A stretch of 64,000 nucleotides of DNA from Candidatus Bathyarchaeota archaeon (GCA_026014485.1 JAOZIE010000008.1:224716-288715), one strand, 5' to 3'. Positions 1-8,291 are shown, numbered from the stretch's first letter. Program-made: numbers and translations. The notes: a model not told the origin generated them from the sequence alone.

Positions 1-1916
1 CACAACAAGGATTGAAACCATTCACCTTCTCGGTTTGAAAGGATTCTTCAGCGGTCCAAAAAGGTAATCCAACACAACAAGGATTGAAACTAGTTTGCTC
101 CTGAAACCTTAACTTGTGATTGTGGGGGTCCAAAAAGGTAATCCAACACAACAAGGATTGAAACTCTTAACACCACCAAAACAAAATAAAATATCACACG
201 TCCAAAAAGGTAATCCAACACAACAAGGATTGAAACACACATTTAGGCAGGCTTTTTTATGCAAAAAACATGTCCAAAAAGGTAATCCAACACAACAAGG
301 ATTGAAACTCTTTTTGTCTCGTGAAGTATTTCCAGAGTTAAACGTCCAAAAAGGTAATCCAACACAACAAGGATTGAAACAAAATCCAAATCACTATAAA
401 TGGTTCATAAATGGAGTCCAAAAAGGTAATCCAACACAACAAGGATTGAAACTGTAGCATTTGGAATTAACGTAACGTTGCTTGGTTGTCCAAAAAGGTA
501 ATCCAACACAACAAGGATTGAAACTTTCATCTGGTGTTTTTCCAGTTAACCGCGTCGAAGTCCAAAAAGGTAATCCAACACAACAAGGATTGAAACCTTT
601 CATCCTGGCAAGGCTACCATATTCAAGTGCGCGTCCAAAAAGGTAATCCAACACAACAAGGATTGAAACATTTTTTATTTAAAGAAATGTGGGTGATTTG
701 TTCAACGTCCAAAAAGGTAATCCAACACAACAAGGATTGAAACTTCATTTTTTCTCATTCCTCACTCTTATGTCATTTTTGTCCAAAAAGGTAATCCAAC
801 ACAACAAGGATTGAAACAGCCTTTGATTTCAATTTTAATTAGTCCGCGTGCGAGTCCAAAAAGGTAATCCAACACAACAAGGATTGAAACCTGGGATACC
901 GCCTCTGCTGGGGTCGATTTCGTAGTAGGTCCAAAAAGGTAATCCAACACAACAAGGATTGAAACAACAATAACGAACTCCGAGGTTGAAACAAAATGGG
1001 AGTCCAAAAAGGTAATCCAACACAACAAGGATTGAAACAAAGTCTCAGAAAAACAGAGAGCCGCTTATATCGCCGTCCAAAAAGGTAATCCAACACAACA
1101 AGGATTGAAACTAGTATGACAGACGAAGTGGTTTCAGCACTTCTCATGTCCAAAAAGGTAATCCAACACAACAAGGATTGAAACTTAAGTCAGGTTGTTT
1201 ATGTCGCTTTAGCCATTTGTCCAAAAAGGTAATCCAACACAACAAGGATTGAAACTAATATCAGTGTGCCCAAATCCTCCAGCGGAGAACGCCACAGTCC
1301 AAAAAGGTAATCCAACACAACAAGGATTGAAACTAGTATTCAGCGATGATGTCGTGTATATTGGTACCGTCCAAAAAGGTAATCCAACACAACAAGGATT
1401 GAAACTATACGCACATGATGGAGCATACGACGAAACTAACTGTCCAAAAAGGTAATCCAACACAACAAGGATTGAAACTACGCTTCCTTAGTCTTAACAT
1501 TCACCAATAGTCTCGTCCAAAAAGGTAATCCAACACAACAAGGATTGAAACTTCCGAACAGAGAATTTTCGTTTCCGATTTAAATCTGTCCAAAAAGGTA
1601 ATCCAACACAACAAGGATTGAAACAGTTTGCTGGAACGGGAGTTTCATGGAAAAAAATCGTCCAAAAAGGTAATCCAACACAACAAGGATTGAAACTTGA
1701 TGGTAACAAAATGCAACCCAGTTTTACCAACCGTCCAAAAAGGTAATCCAACACAACAAGGATTGAAACATGATTTCCTTAAAACCACAAGCCAACGCAA
1801 CATATGTCCAAAAAGGTAATCCAACACAACAAGGATTGAAACCTTTGGTTTTGGGGGATCGTACGCACCCGACTTCAGTGTCCAAAAAGGTAATCCAACA
1901 CAACAAGGATTGAAAC
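1..1916 (+). CRISPR. CRISPR array, 26 full repeats plus one cut by the window edge
   Basis: A 37-nt direct repeat starts GTCCAAAAAGG and ends AAGGATTGAAAC. Full copies begin at 54, 128, 200, 272, 344, 416, 488, 560, 633, 707, 781, 854, 929, 1002, 1075, 1148, 1219, 1297, 1369, 1442, 1515, 1588, 1660, 1733, 1806 and 1880; an 18-nt partial copy fills 1-18. I saw no variant copy. The 26 spacers are all different, 34-38 nt except one of 41 nt (1256-1296). The ATTGAAAC end is typical of the 3' end of class 1 (type I or III) repeats, whose last 8 nt become the crRNA 5' handle. Transcription is therefore probably left to right, with the leader outside the window. Each repeat can form a 5-bp AATCC/GGATT stem with a 10-nt loop. 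No cas gene is visible, so the subtype is open. Short reading frames across the array are repeat artefacts. Confidence 0.98.
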
Positions 1917-1978
1917 TGTTGCTCGTTTCACGCTCTTCTTTAGATAGTTGCATAGCTTAAACAGTTAATTTGTTTCAG

Positions 1979-2657
1979 AAGTAGTCGTCCTAACCATTTC
2001 TACGCCGACTACTACCAAAAGGTGAAGGCTTCGACTCAGAAACGGGTAAACGATTTTTATGATGCTTTAGAAGTAGTAGAACATAGAAAAAAATCACGTT
2101 CTACTACTTCTATTTAATTAGCTCTAAGGACCACAGAAATCAAGATTGTGCCTCCAAGCAACCAAAGAAGTCGATGCAGACATTCTACGGTAGATTTCAT
2201 TATAGCAATCAATTTACCGCATAGTAACCGCAGCCAAAGCTAAACATGAGCAAAAACAAAAGAAGAAAAACCATAAAACAACCAATTTTTCTTCTTATAA
2301 TCTCGATTCTACTTTTCGGCAGAAAATCGGGGGGAGTAGCATTGAAGAAGACATATATGCAACTTGGTTTCCTTCTCCTTTTAAATTACCGATGAAGCGT
2401 TAAAAAGAAGAAGAAACAACTTTTCAGCACGCTTCTTCTTCTACTTAAATCAGTGTTAATAAGCCTAAAAGAAGAACAACAACACGCTAATTTTTCGAAC
2501 TGTTGTTGTTCTTTTGAGCCGTTTAAAGCCAAAATTAAAAGAGGAAGAAGACAATTGGTGTGGTGCAAGCTTGTCTTCTTCTTTTTTCCTTTAATTCCAA
2601 AACGCGTTCAATGGAAAAGAAAAACAGGATTTGCCAAGGAAAGCAACCGTTTTTCTT
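1979..2657. repeat. Series of long inverted repeats in gene-free DNA beside the CRISPR array
   Basis: Inverted repeats (left arm / right arm): 1980-1987/2006-2013 (8 bp); 2068-2082/2098-2112 (15 bp, perfect); 2260-2270/2286-2296 (11 bp); 2406-2415/2433-2442 (10 bp); 2472-2484/2501-2513 (13 bp); 2544-2554/2571-2581 (11 bp, extendable with G-T pairs to about 17); 2617-2625/2649-2657 (9 bp, weaker). Five of them have loops of 15-17 nt. Left arms are purine-rich (GAAGAAG-like) and right arms pyrimidine-rich, but arm sequences differ between copies. The last four are centred about 70 nt apart. Both strands carry T-rich arms, so stacked bidirectional terminators between the array and the converging minus-strand gene are one explanation; a structured RNA or a DNA-structure element are others. 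No convincing gene lies in 1917-2760. Confidence 0.75.
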
Positions 2658-2760
2658 CTACAGAAAAAGAGGCAGTAGCAAAATAAAAAAATATTTTTTC
2701 CTGCATGCTGCCTTTTATTGTTTTATCAAGAGACGGGATAACAAAGTCTAATTAGTGGAG

Positions 2761-3552
2761 CTATTTTGTCTTTGCTTGCTTGCCGAATAACTGTATAGCC
2801 AGTTCTAGTATTGATGCTTCATGTTTTTCTTCCTCAAGCTCTTCCTGAGCTAACCGTTGTAACCTAAAATTTACAGTTGCTTTGGCATTATGCTTCATAA
2901 AGGGGATGGTTTCAAAGAAAAGTCGGTTAAACTCTCGTCTATAAGCATCTTGCAACCGCTCAATCATCTCCTGATGAGTCGAAGTCTCTCCTTTTTCTCT
3001 CGTATTAAGCATGTGACGCCCTCTTCCCATCGCCTTGGCTACTAGAATCAGATTATCATACGGTGGGGGTGGGTCTTCACAAATTATATGAGCAAGAATT
3101 GCATATACCGCTGCAATTTTTGGATAACGCTCAACTAGCCACTTGCTTTCTGCAAAAATTGCATATTTAAGTAACTTCCCTTGTCGGGCAAGAAACTCAA
3201 TAATTTCCTCTTGTGCCTCTTCATCGAAGTGTTTCCAGCGTTCCTCTATCTGGCTATCAGTCAACTCCAAATCTTGCCAATAAAGTGTGCTAGCAACATA
3301 GGTTACTGTCCCTACGAAGGTAAGGTAATATTGCTTTTTTGTTTGCTTCTTTTTGTGTTTACTTTGAACGTAGGTTATGGCGCCACGTTCGACCAGCTTG
3401 TTTAGGCAATAATGTATTGTTCCATGGCTTAATTTTGGAAATTGCTTGTAGAGGTCGTATTCTGTTTTGGGGCCTTGCTCTGCTAAAAAGTATAGAATAA
3501 GCTCTGTTTTTGGGATTTCTTCTTCGCCTGCATTTGCCTCATCAGCAGCCAT
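2761..3552 (-). CDS. Winged-helix transcriptional regulator, PadR/ArsR-like N-terminus
   Basis: 263 aa. Residues about 14-80 read as a winged helix: a helix beginning TELILYFLAEQGPKTEYDL, a recognition helix around LSHGTIHYCLNKLVERGAI, then a basic wing with SKHKKKQTKKQYYLT. The rest is long, mostly helical, and matches no family I can name; it may dimerise or sense something. A TATA-like sequence on the minus strand (3586-3597) sits about 35 nt before the ATG, which fits a short-leader transcript. It is divergent from the integrase cassette that starts near 3631 and shares its upstream region, so it could regulate that cassette. This role is an inference from position only. DNA binding is well supported; the target is unknown. 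Confidence 0.7.
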   Translation of the reverse strand: MAADEANAGEEEIPKTELILYFLAEQGPKTEYDLYKQFPKLSHGTIHYCLNKLVERGAITYVQSKHKKKQTKKQYYLTFVGTVTYVASTLYWQDLELTDSQIEERWKHFDEEAQEEIIEFLARQGKLLKYAIFAESKWLVERYPKIAAVYAILAHIICEDPPPPYDNLILVAKAMGRGRHMLNTREKGETSTHQEMIERLQDAYRREFNRLFFETIPFMKHNAKATVNFRLQRLAQEELEEEKHEASILELAIQLFGKQAKTK

Positions 3553-3585
3553 ATCTCAGTAACCAATTGGGATATGCTGAAACAT

Positions 3586-3597
3586 TGCTTAAATAAT
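3586..3597 (-). promoter_or_regulatory. TATA box for the wHTH regulator
   Basis: On the minus strand ATTATTTAAGC lies about 35 nt upstream of the ATG at 3552. AT-rich boxes at this distance are typical archaeal core promoters. Confidence 0.4.
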
Positions 3598-3630
3598 TAT
3601 CGACCAATATTATCTCATTCAACCGCTGAG

Positions 3631-3909
3631 ATGAACCAAATGGGTATTCCCAAAATCGTCGAGCATAAAATAATCACAATGCGAAAACGCGACGGCTCAA
3701 CACAATACACCCTAACTCTGCCAAAAGAGTTCGCTGAAACGCTAAGAAAAGAAGGAATCGACTCCCTATACATCGTCTTCGACAGAGGACTAGGCGCATT
3801 CCCAAAGATACCTGGCTTCACAGAAAAAGCACTAACCAAGTTCATGCAAGAACACGAAGAAATCCAAAAACTCTTCATAAACACAACTGAACACACTGGA
3901 GGCAACTAA
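3631..3909 (+). CDS. AbrB/SpoVT-like swapped-hairpin protein
   Basis: About 92 aa from the ATG at 3631; a further in-frame start at 3574 would add an unconvincing 19 residues. The core, VEHKIITMRKRDGSTQYTL followed by TLPKEFAETLRKEGID, has the pattern of a SpoVT/AbrB swapped-hairpin DNA-binding domain: a beta strand, a short turn, then LPKE starting a helix. It is followed by a short helical tail. Such proteins are archaeal transcription factors or antitoxins. It is the first gene of a short plus-strand run that leads into the integrase at 4300, with 16 nt to the next gene. This arrangement suggests a regulator belonging to an integrated element. No toxin partner is recognisable next to it. 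Confidence 0.6.
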   Translation: MNQMGIPKIVEHKIITMRKRDGSTQYTLTLPKEFAETLRKEGIDSLYIVFDRGLGAFPKIPGFTEKALTKFMQEHEEIQKLFINTTEHTGGN

Positions 3910-3925
3910 GAGAGCTTATTGTCTG

Positions 3926-4303
3926 GTGGACCTATTGGGTTGTCAGGCTTTTTCTTTGGGTTCTGCCGTTTACATCCGCTACAAAGACCACGTCCTATTC
4001 AGAAACCTTGAGCAGCCCATAGAAGAAGCAATAGAAAGAGAAACCATAGGTTGGCTATCAAAAGAAACAGACGAAATCCTTCTAGTTGAACATGACAGGA
4101 CAATGCCAAATCTACAAGTGGCAAGCGGTCAATGCAATGGATTGATTATTCTTAAGAGTTGCATACTCGAAATTCAGCCGATACTCTTACAAGAAAGTTC
4201 AAAGTGGCTTTTAAATTCCCAGAACGCTAAAGGTAAAGGTGAGTTCGCGCTTCAGCCAAAGAAGCGAAAAACTCCAAAAAACGGGACGGGAGCAAATAGA
4301 TGA
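3926..4303 (+). CDS. Hypothetical protein of integrase cassette
   Basis: 125 aa from a GTG start (3926). No family recognised. The first 90 residues are of mixed alpha/beta character; the last 25 are strongly basic (KKRKTPKNGTGANR), which suggests nucleic-acid contact. Its stop overlaps the ATG of the integrase gene by 4 nt (ATGA), so the two are probably translationally coupled. This makes it a candidate accessory factor for recombination, such as a directionality or DNA-bending protein; that is inference from position. The start is uncertain because no strong ribosome-binding site is visible and there is no ATG near the beginning. Confidence 0.5.
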   Translation: MDLLGCQAFSLGSAVYIRYKDHVLFRNLEQPIEEAIERETIGWLSKETDEILLVEHDRTMPNLQVASGQCNGLIILKSCILEIQPILLQESSKWLLNSQNAKGKGEFALQPKKRKTPKNGTGANR

Positions 4304-5685
4304 GAACCGTAACCATAACGGAGAGCTCCCGAGGCCACAAACTCCAAACACCACTGACTCTCACTTTGCCAGAAGCAGAAACAGCCGCAGACAAAAAACT
4401 CCAGCAATACATAATCGATGCCCTGCTAACAAGAATGCCCAGCCTAATAACCCTAACATTCGATAACACCACAGCTATAGAACTAGCCAAACACCTACTA
4501 AGACACAGAACAGGCAGCCCACAAACACTCTACCAGTACATCTATGGTGTCCACCGCTTTTGCCTATGGACCAACTCTCAACCAGACCAACTAGTCAAAA
4601 CCTGCAAAGATGAAGACGGCGACCCCAACCCTAAAGCTCTATCACAAACCAGCCGCATGATAGACGATTTCATAGCAAACCTACAAGCCGAAAACTTAGC
4701 TCCCGGAACAATAGGCAACCACGTCAAAGGCGTCAAAGCCCTATTCCGATGCAATAACCTAAAACTCGAACTGCCCTATAGCCTAAGCAAAAGAGTAATC
4801 TACGAAGACCGAGCGCCATCACCTGAAGAACTACAGAAAACCTTAGACATCGCCGACCTGCGAGAACGAGTAATAATAACGCTCTTAGCACTCGGTGGAT
4901 TCCGCATCGGCACTCTATCTAAGCTGCAGTACCGCCATGTCAAGCGAGACCTAGAAAACGGCATAATCCCAATCCACATCCATGTCGAATCAGAAATAAC
5001 CAAAGGCAAATACCATGACTACGATACTTTCATAGGACAAGAAGCAGCCGAATACCTAAAAGCGTACTTGGATATACGCAGGCAAGGCAGCCCAACTGGC
5101 AGAAAACACCCTGAAATAATCAACGACAACTCGCCACTAATCCGAGATGGACAAAGCAACATCGTCAAACCCATAACTACTGGCAGAATCCACTCAATCA
5201 TCCACAACCTCTACGTCAAAGCAGGATTAGTAACCCAAAACCCCCGAGGAAGACGCTATGATCTAAGAGCACACAGCATACGCAAATACTTCAGAACCCA
5301 GCTAGCATCATTAGGCATCCAAACAGATTACAGCGAATATATGATGGGGCACACAATCAGCACCTACCACGACATACGCATGAAAGGCACAGAATTCCTC
5401 AGAGGCGTTTACATCTCCTCAGGGCTGAGCATAAGACCAAAAACACGACTAAACAAACTTGACGCACTCAAAGAACTAATACGCGCATGGGGTTTAAACC
5501 CTGACCAAGTTCTATCTAAAGAAGCACTACTGCAATCCAACGCAACAGTCATCGACCGAGCACAGCTTGAACAGACACAAATCATGCAGCTTACCGCCGC
5601 TCTTAAACAGCAGATGATTAAGGAAATCAAAGAGAGCCAGTTTGAAAAAAGTACAAATCCATGCCGAGGAGGATATAGCCCGTGA
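4300..5685 (+). CDS. Tyrosine recombinase / integrase adjoining tRNA-Gln
   Basis: 461 aa. The N-terminal core-binding region (about 60-160) is helical and SAM-like. The catalytic domain follows: Arg202 in GGFRIGTLSKL, Lys235 in EITKGK, His325 and Arg328 in HSIRKYFRTQ, and His351 in MMGHT. The nucleophile is Tyr356 (STYHDI) or Tyr371 (GVYISS); spacing from His351 does not decide between them. A helical tail of about 80 residues follows. The last codons lie inside the 3' end of the tRNA-Gln gene on the other strand, the usual geometry when an archaeal element integrates into a tRNA 3' end. All catalytic positions are filled, so the enzyme may be active. The gene overlaps its upstream neighbour by 4 nt. 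Confidence 0.85.
   Translation: MRTVTITESSRGHKLQTPLTLTLPEAETAADKKLQQYIIDALLTRMPSLITLTFDNTTAIELAKHLLRHRTGSPQTLYQYIYGVHRFCLWTNSQPDQLVKTCKDEDGDPNPKALSQTSRMIDDFIANLQAENLAPGTIGNHVKGVKALFRCNNLKLELPYSLSKRVIYEDRAPSPEELQKTLDIADLRERVIITLLALGGFRIGTLSKLQYRHVKRDLENGIIPIHIHVESEITKGKYHDYDTFIGQEAAEYLKAYLDIRRQGSPTGRKHPEIINDNSPLIRDGQSNIVKPITTGRIHSIIHNLYVKAGLVTQNPRGRRYDLRAHSIRKYFRTQLASLGIQTDYSEYMMGHTISTYHDIRMKGTEFLRGVYISSGLSIRPKTRLNKLDALKELIRAWGLNPDQVLSKEALLQSNATVIDRAQLEQTQIMQLTAALKQQMIKEIKESQFEKSTNPCRGGYSP
5676..5685. other. Probable attachment site: integrase 3' end overlaps tRNA-Gln 3' end
   Basis: The last 10 nt of the integrase gene are also the discriminator and the 3' acceptor strand of tRNA-Gln read on the other strand. 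Archaeal tyrosine recombinases commonly use tRNA 3' ends as att sites. I did not see a second copy of the tRNA 3' end to the left within this window, so the other end of the element, if it still exists, lies outside or has decayed. Confidence 0.5.
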
Positions 5686-5748
5686 GAGATTCGAACTCTC
5701 GTCAATGGCTCCAAAGGCCACTATGCTTGACCACTACACCAACGGGCT
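5676..5748 (-). tRNA. tRNA-Gln (anticodon TTG)
   Basis: On the minus strand the sequence folds as a full cloverleaf. The acceptor pairs AGCCCGT with ACGGGCT, the anticodon stem is GTGGC/GCCAT with loop CTTTGGA (anticodon TTG), and the T arm is GAGAG-TTCGAAT-CTCTC. The discriminator is A and CCA is not encoded. There is no intron. Confidence 0.93.
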
Positions 5749-6085
5749 TCTTTAAGCTCTCCTCAGATAATTTCTCAGCTTCCTAATAAATCTCCCATTA
5801 CGGAACCTAAAAATCTGGCTTTTAGGGTCGCGCCTTCCAGGTTGGAAGTGGGTGTGTGGCGGTGCGTTTGGGGTGTTTGTTATTGAGAAGGTTTTTAAGG
5901 TGCCTGTGTATACTTTTAGTTGTGAGTTCTGACACTGAATCTTCTTCTCTAAACCACAAACCTTTTATATAAGGTCTGTGCCTCTGCTAAGAATGCGCGG
6001 GCCGAATATACACTTTTCTCAGCCCCTATATTAAGGGAATGATGATGCTGTAGAGGTTTTGCGCAGGCGAAATGGAGTCGGAAAA
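5749..6085. promoter_or_regulatory. Gene-free region with TATA boxes upstream of TFB
   Basis: About 340 bp without a gene. On the plus strand CCTTTTATATAAGG (5961-5974) is a strong TATA element, and a second, CCCCTATATTAAGGG (6025-6039), lies closer to the TFB start. Use of the first would give a leader of roughly 90 nt, unusually long for archaea; the second would give a short one. The minus strand must hold the tRNA-Gln promoter just above 5749. Confidence 0.5.
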
Positions 6086-7027
6086 ATGAGCAAAAAAGAA
6101 GCAACCAGCACTCATCAACGGTTAGTTGACAAGTGCCCCGAGTGTGGGAGCCAAAATCTCGTTCATGATTACGACACGGGTGAAACTGTGTGTGGGGACT
6201 GTGGTCTTGTTCTTTATGAGCAAATGTTAGACAAAGGTCCAGAATGGCGTGCTTTCACGCAGGAAGAGAAAGCTTCCAGAAGCAGGGTTGGTGTTCCCAC
6301 ATCGTACTCTGTGCACGACAAGGGGTTATCCACTGCAATTAGCCAAGTTGACCGAGATGCTTTTGGGCGGAAACTGCCGCTTTCCACAAGGCTACAGATG
6401 TGGCGTCTGCGCAAGTGGCAGATTCGTAGTCGTGTGCATTCTTCCATTGACCGTAACTTGGCTCAAGCGATGGCTGAGTTGGATAGGCTTTCAGATAAGG
6501 TTTACATTCCGCCTCCAATTAAGGAAAAAGCCGCTGTGATTTACCGCAAAGCCCTCGACAAAGGTTTAGTTCGGGGCAGGTCAATTGCCGCCATAGCTGC
6601 TGCGGCGCTTTATGCAGCTTGCCGCGGAAGTGGCACGCCAAGGACGTTGCGGGAGATTGCCGAGGCCAGTTTGGTTGACAAGAAAGATGTTGCTCGTTGC
6701 TATCGGCTTTTGCTGCGTGAACTTGACGTTCATATGCCAATTGCAGATCCACTGACGTATGTGTCCAAGATTGCAGAGAAAACAGGCATTTCCGGTAAGA
6801 CTCAGGGTGCGGCTATTGCGATTTTACGTGATGCTAGGCGGAGGCGTGCTGCTGCGGGTAAAGACCCGATGGGTTTAGCTGCTGCGGCTTTATACATTGC
6901 TTGCTTGCAGAATAATGAGAAGAAGACGCAAAAGGACATTGCTGAGGCAGCTGGCGTAACCGAAGTCACCGTTCGGAACAGGTATAAGACGCTTAAGAAG
7001 CAGCTTAATTTAGAGTTGCCCGATTAA
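6086..7027 (+). CDS. tfb: Transcription initiation factor TFB
   Basis: 313 aa from ATG 6086; an in-frame TTG at 6059 would add nine residues before a normal TFB start and is less likely. An N-terminal zinc ribbon (Cys17, Cys20, Cys36, Cys39; CPECGS and CGDCG) is followed by a B-reader/linker segment with GPEWRAF. Two cyclin-like repeats cover about 118-205 and 212-305; the second ends with the helix-turn-helix (AEAAGVTEVTVRNRYKTL) that reads the BRE. The protein bridges TBP-TATA and RNA polymerase at promoters. Length and domain order are normal for the family. It converges on the zinc-ribbon gene at 7024 with a 4-nt overlap. Confidence 0.97.
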   Translation: MSKKEATSTHQRLVDKCPECGSQNLVHDYDTGETVCGDCGLVLYEQMLDKGPEWRAFTQEEKASRSRVGVPTSYSVHDKGLSTAISQVDRDAFGRKLPLSTRLQMWRLRKWQIRSRVHSSIDRNLAQAMAELDRLSDKVYIPPPIKEKAAVIYRKALDKGLVRGRSIAAIAAAALYAACRGSGTPRTLREIAEASLVDKKDVARCYRLLLRELDVHMPIADPLTYVSKIAEKTGISGKTQGAAIAILRDARRRRAAAGKDPMGLAAAALYIACLQNNEKKTQKDIAEAAGVTEVTVRNRYKTLKKQLNLELPD

Positions 7028-7257
7028 GTCGGGTTATTTGTTTTCTTTTCTTCTTGTTCTTTTTCTTCTTCGAGTTCCATGTACAGTTGTCCTTGGTATC
7101 CGCATTCGCTGCATATGTATGTCTGTGGCGTAAGCCAGTAATCAAGACTGCTGGATAAATGGAGTTTTGGGCTTGCACATCTGGGGCAAAACTTCTGGGC
7201 TGGTTTTTTATGTTTTAGAGTTTTGAGTATGTCACGTATATTCGCTATGGTTCCCAT
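7024..7257 (-). CDS. Small zinc-ribbon protein
   Basis: 77 aa. A zinc ribbon is formed by CPRC and, 25 residues on, CSEC; a very acidic, charged tail ends the protein (LEEEKEQEEKKTN). The ORF opens with MGTIANIRDILKTLKHKKPAQKFC. Proteins like this often accompany archaeal transcription or translation genes but no specific function can be given. It lies 11 nt downstream of aIF1 on the same strand, so the two are probably one transcript driven by the promoter at 7605. Confidence 0.7.
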   Translation of the reverse strand: MGTIANIRDILKTLKHKKPAQKFCPRCASPKLHLSSSLDYWLTPQTYICSECGYQGQLYMELEEEKEQEEKKTNNPT

Positions 7258-7268
7258 TGTTTTGGCTC

Positions 7269-7577
7269 TTATTGACGTTGGATGTTTTCTTGTGGGTAGC
7301 CGATTTTTATAAGGTATTCTTTTACTCGGTCGCGGTGGTCGCCTTGCAACATAATTAATCCACCTTTAGATGTTCCTCCACATGCACATACTGCTTTGAG
7401 TTTATGTGCCATATCTTGGAGGTTGGTGGTTTTTTCGTCCATGCCGTCGATGACGGTGGTGGGTCTGCCGAACTTTCGGGTTTCAAGTCTTATACGGATA
7501 CGTTGTTGCTCTTTTTCTATTTCGCCACAAACGCAAAGGTCTTTAGGGAGTCCGCATGTTGTACAAACTTCAGCCAT
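7269..7577 (-). CDS. Translation initiation factor aIF1 (SUI1 family)
   Basis: 102 aa, normal length. An N-terminal Cys motif (CTTCGLPKDLCVCGE) is typical of archaeal aIF1, followed by the SUI1 fold: strand IRIRLETRKFGRPTTVIDGM, helix LQDMAHKLKAVCACGG, strand GGLIMLQGDHRDRV and the terminal helix EYLIKIGYP. It binds the small ribosomal subunit near the P site and monitors start-codon pairing. A clear TATA box lies 28 nt upstream, implying a leaderless or nearly leaderless mRNA. It is followed by the small zinc-ribbon gene. Confidence 0.93.
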   Translation of the reverse strand: MAEVCTTCGLPKDLCVCGEIEKEQQRIRIRLETRKFGRPTTVIDGMDEKTTNLQDMAHKLKAVCACGGTSKGGLIMLQGDHRDRVKEYLIKIGYPQENIQRQ

Positions 7578-7604
7578 GACTTTCTCACCCTAACGATAAC
7601 TGTT

Positions 7605-7616
7605 GGCATATATAAG
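7605..7616 (-). promoter_or_regulatory. TATA box of aIF1
   Basis: On the minus strand CTTATATATGCC ends 28 nt before the aIF1 ATG (7577), a textbook spacing for a leaderless archaeal transcript. Confidence 0.65.
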
Positions 7617-7777
7617 AGTTTCAAGACGGTTGAACCGTTTTTGCGCCTGTTTTTTTCGGCGTTTTGCCGTTTTTAGGCATGGAACTCGTTGCTTGAAGCA
7701 GTTTATAGCCCTCCTATTTTGATAACTCACGTTTCTTGGGGTTTCTGCACCGCATTTCCATGTTGGTTTGGCTGCAG

Positions 7778-7819
7778 AAAACGCCAATAGCGACCCTCCC
7801 CCTATAGATTTTTGTATCG
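7778..7819 (+). repeat. Dispersed intergenic element, copy 1
   Basis: About 42 bp: AAAACGCCAATAG, a short variable C-rich stretch, CCCCTATAGATTTTTGTATCG. Nearly the same sequence occurs at 48373-48415 and, reversed, at 42739-42778. It lies in the roughly 310-bp gene-free gap between aIF1 and the membrane protein at 7890. Nothing else is recognisable in that gap. Confidence 0.8.
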
Positions 7820-7889
7820 GGGGCTGTCAAGTCTGTGTAAGATTGGCGACATGTCAAAAAACGTCTGTTACCTTTCAATTAATGAAAAA

Positions 7890-8249
7890 CTACCTTTTGA
7901 GGGACGCACCACAGAAAGGACAGAACTCAAAAGTGCCTTTTGGTAATTCTTTTCCACATTTAGGGCATTTAGGAACAGAGGTAGCCAATTTTTCTAATTC
8001 TATAATTAAGTTTTTATATTGACCCGCATAATGCTCCGCCGCATAGATTCCGAATGTGCAAAGAAAGATGCCGACTGCAATTAACGAAATTGCTGCAAGG
8101 AAATTAACACCGCCCCCGAGCGCATTGAATACGATGCCAACGCCGACAAAAACGCCCCCCATAACAATTCCTAATGCTCCTGTTCTCTCGTTTCTCTTTA
8201 CATCGTTAATTTTTTCTTGTAGATAAGCTAACTTCGCTTCTTCAGACAA
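7890..8249 (-). CDS. Two-TM membrane protein with C-terminal zinc ribbon
   Basis: 119 aa. A short charged helix (residues 1-25) is followed by two hydrophobic segments (about 26-48 and 50-70), a coiled helix, and a C-terminal zinc ribbon with CPKCGKELPKG and CPFCGASLKR. This layout is common in uncharacterised archaeal proteins, with the ribbon in the cytoplasm. No function can be assigned. A TATA element on the minus strand (about 8281-8291) sits just over 30 nt before the ATG. The gene stands alone. Confidence 0.7.
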   Translation of the reverse strand: MSEEAKLAYLQEKINDVKRNERTGALGIVMGGVFVGVGIVFNALGGGVNFLAAISLIAVGIFLCTFGIYAAEHYAGQYKNLIIELEKLATSVPKCPKCGKELPKGTFEFCPFCGASLKR

Positions 8250-8280
8250 AACAAGACCTGACTTTTAGGTATGATTCAGG

Positions 8281-8291
8281 AAATATAAACC
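8281..8291 (-). promoter_or_regulatory. TATA box of the zinc-ribbon membrane protein
   Basis: Minus-strand GTTTATATTTC about 32 nt upstream of the ATG at 8249. Confidence 0.5.

Noticed and set aside
116-1953. Open frames on both strands across the CRISPR array, some over 100 codons
   Set aside because: They consist of the translated repeat (VQKGNPTQQGLK or FNPCCVGLPFW) at regular intervals; they exist only because repeat plus spacer lengths happen to keep the frame open.
2386-2751. Three short frames in the hairpin region
   Set aside because: They are made of the inverted-repeat arms (runs of Phe, Lys, Ser), have no family features, and overlap on both strands.
7590-7787. 65-codon minus-strand frame between aIF1 and the next gene
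   Set aside because: Rich in Arg/Lys without a pattern, covers the dispersed repeat element, and contains the aIF1 promoter.
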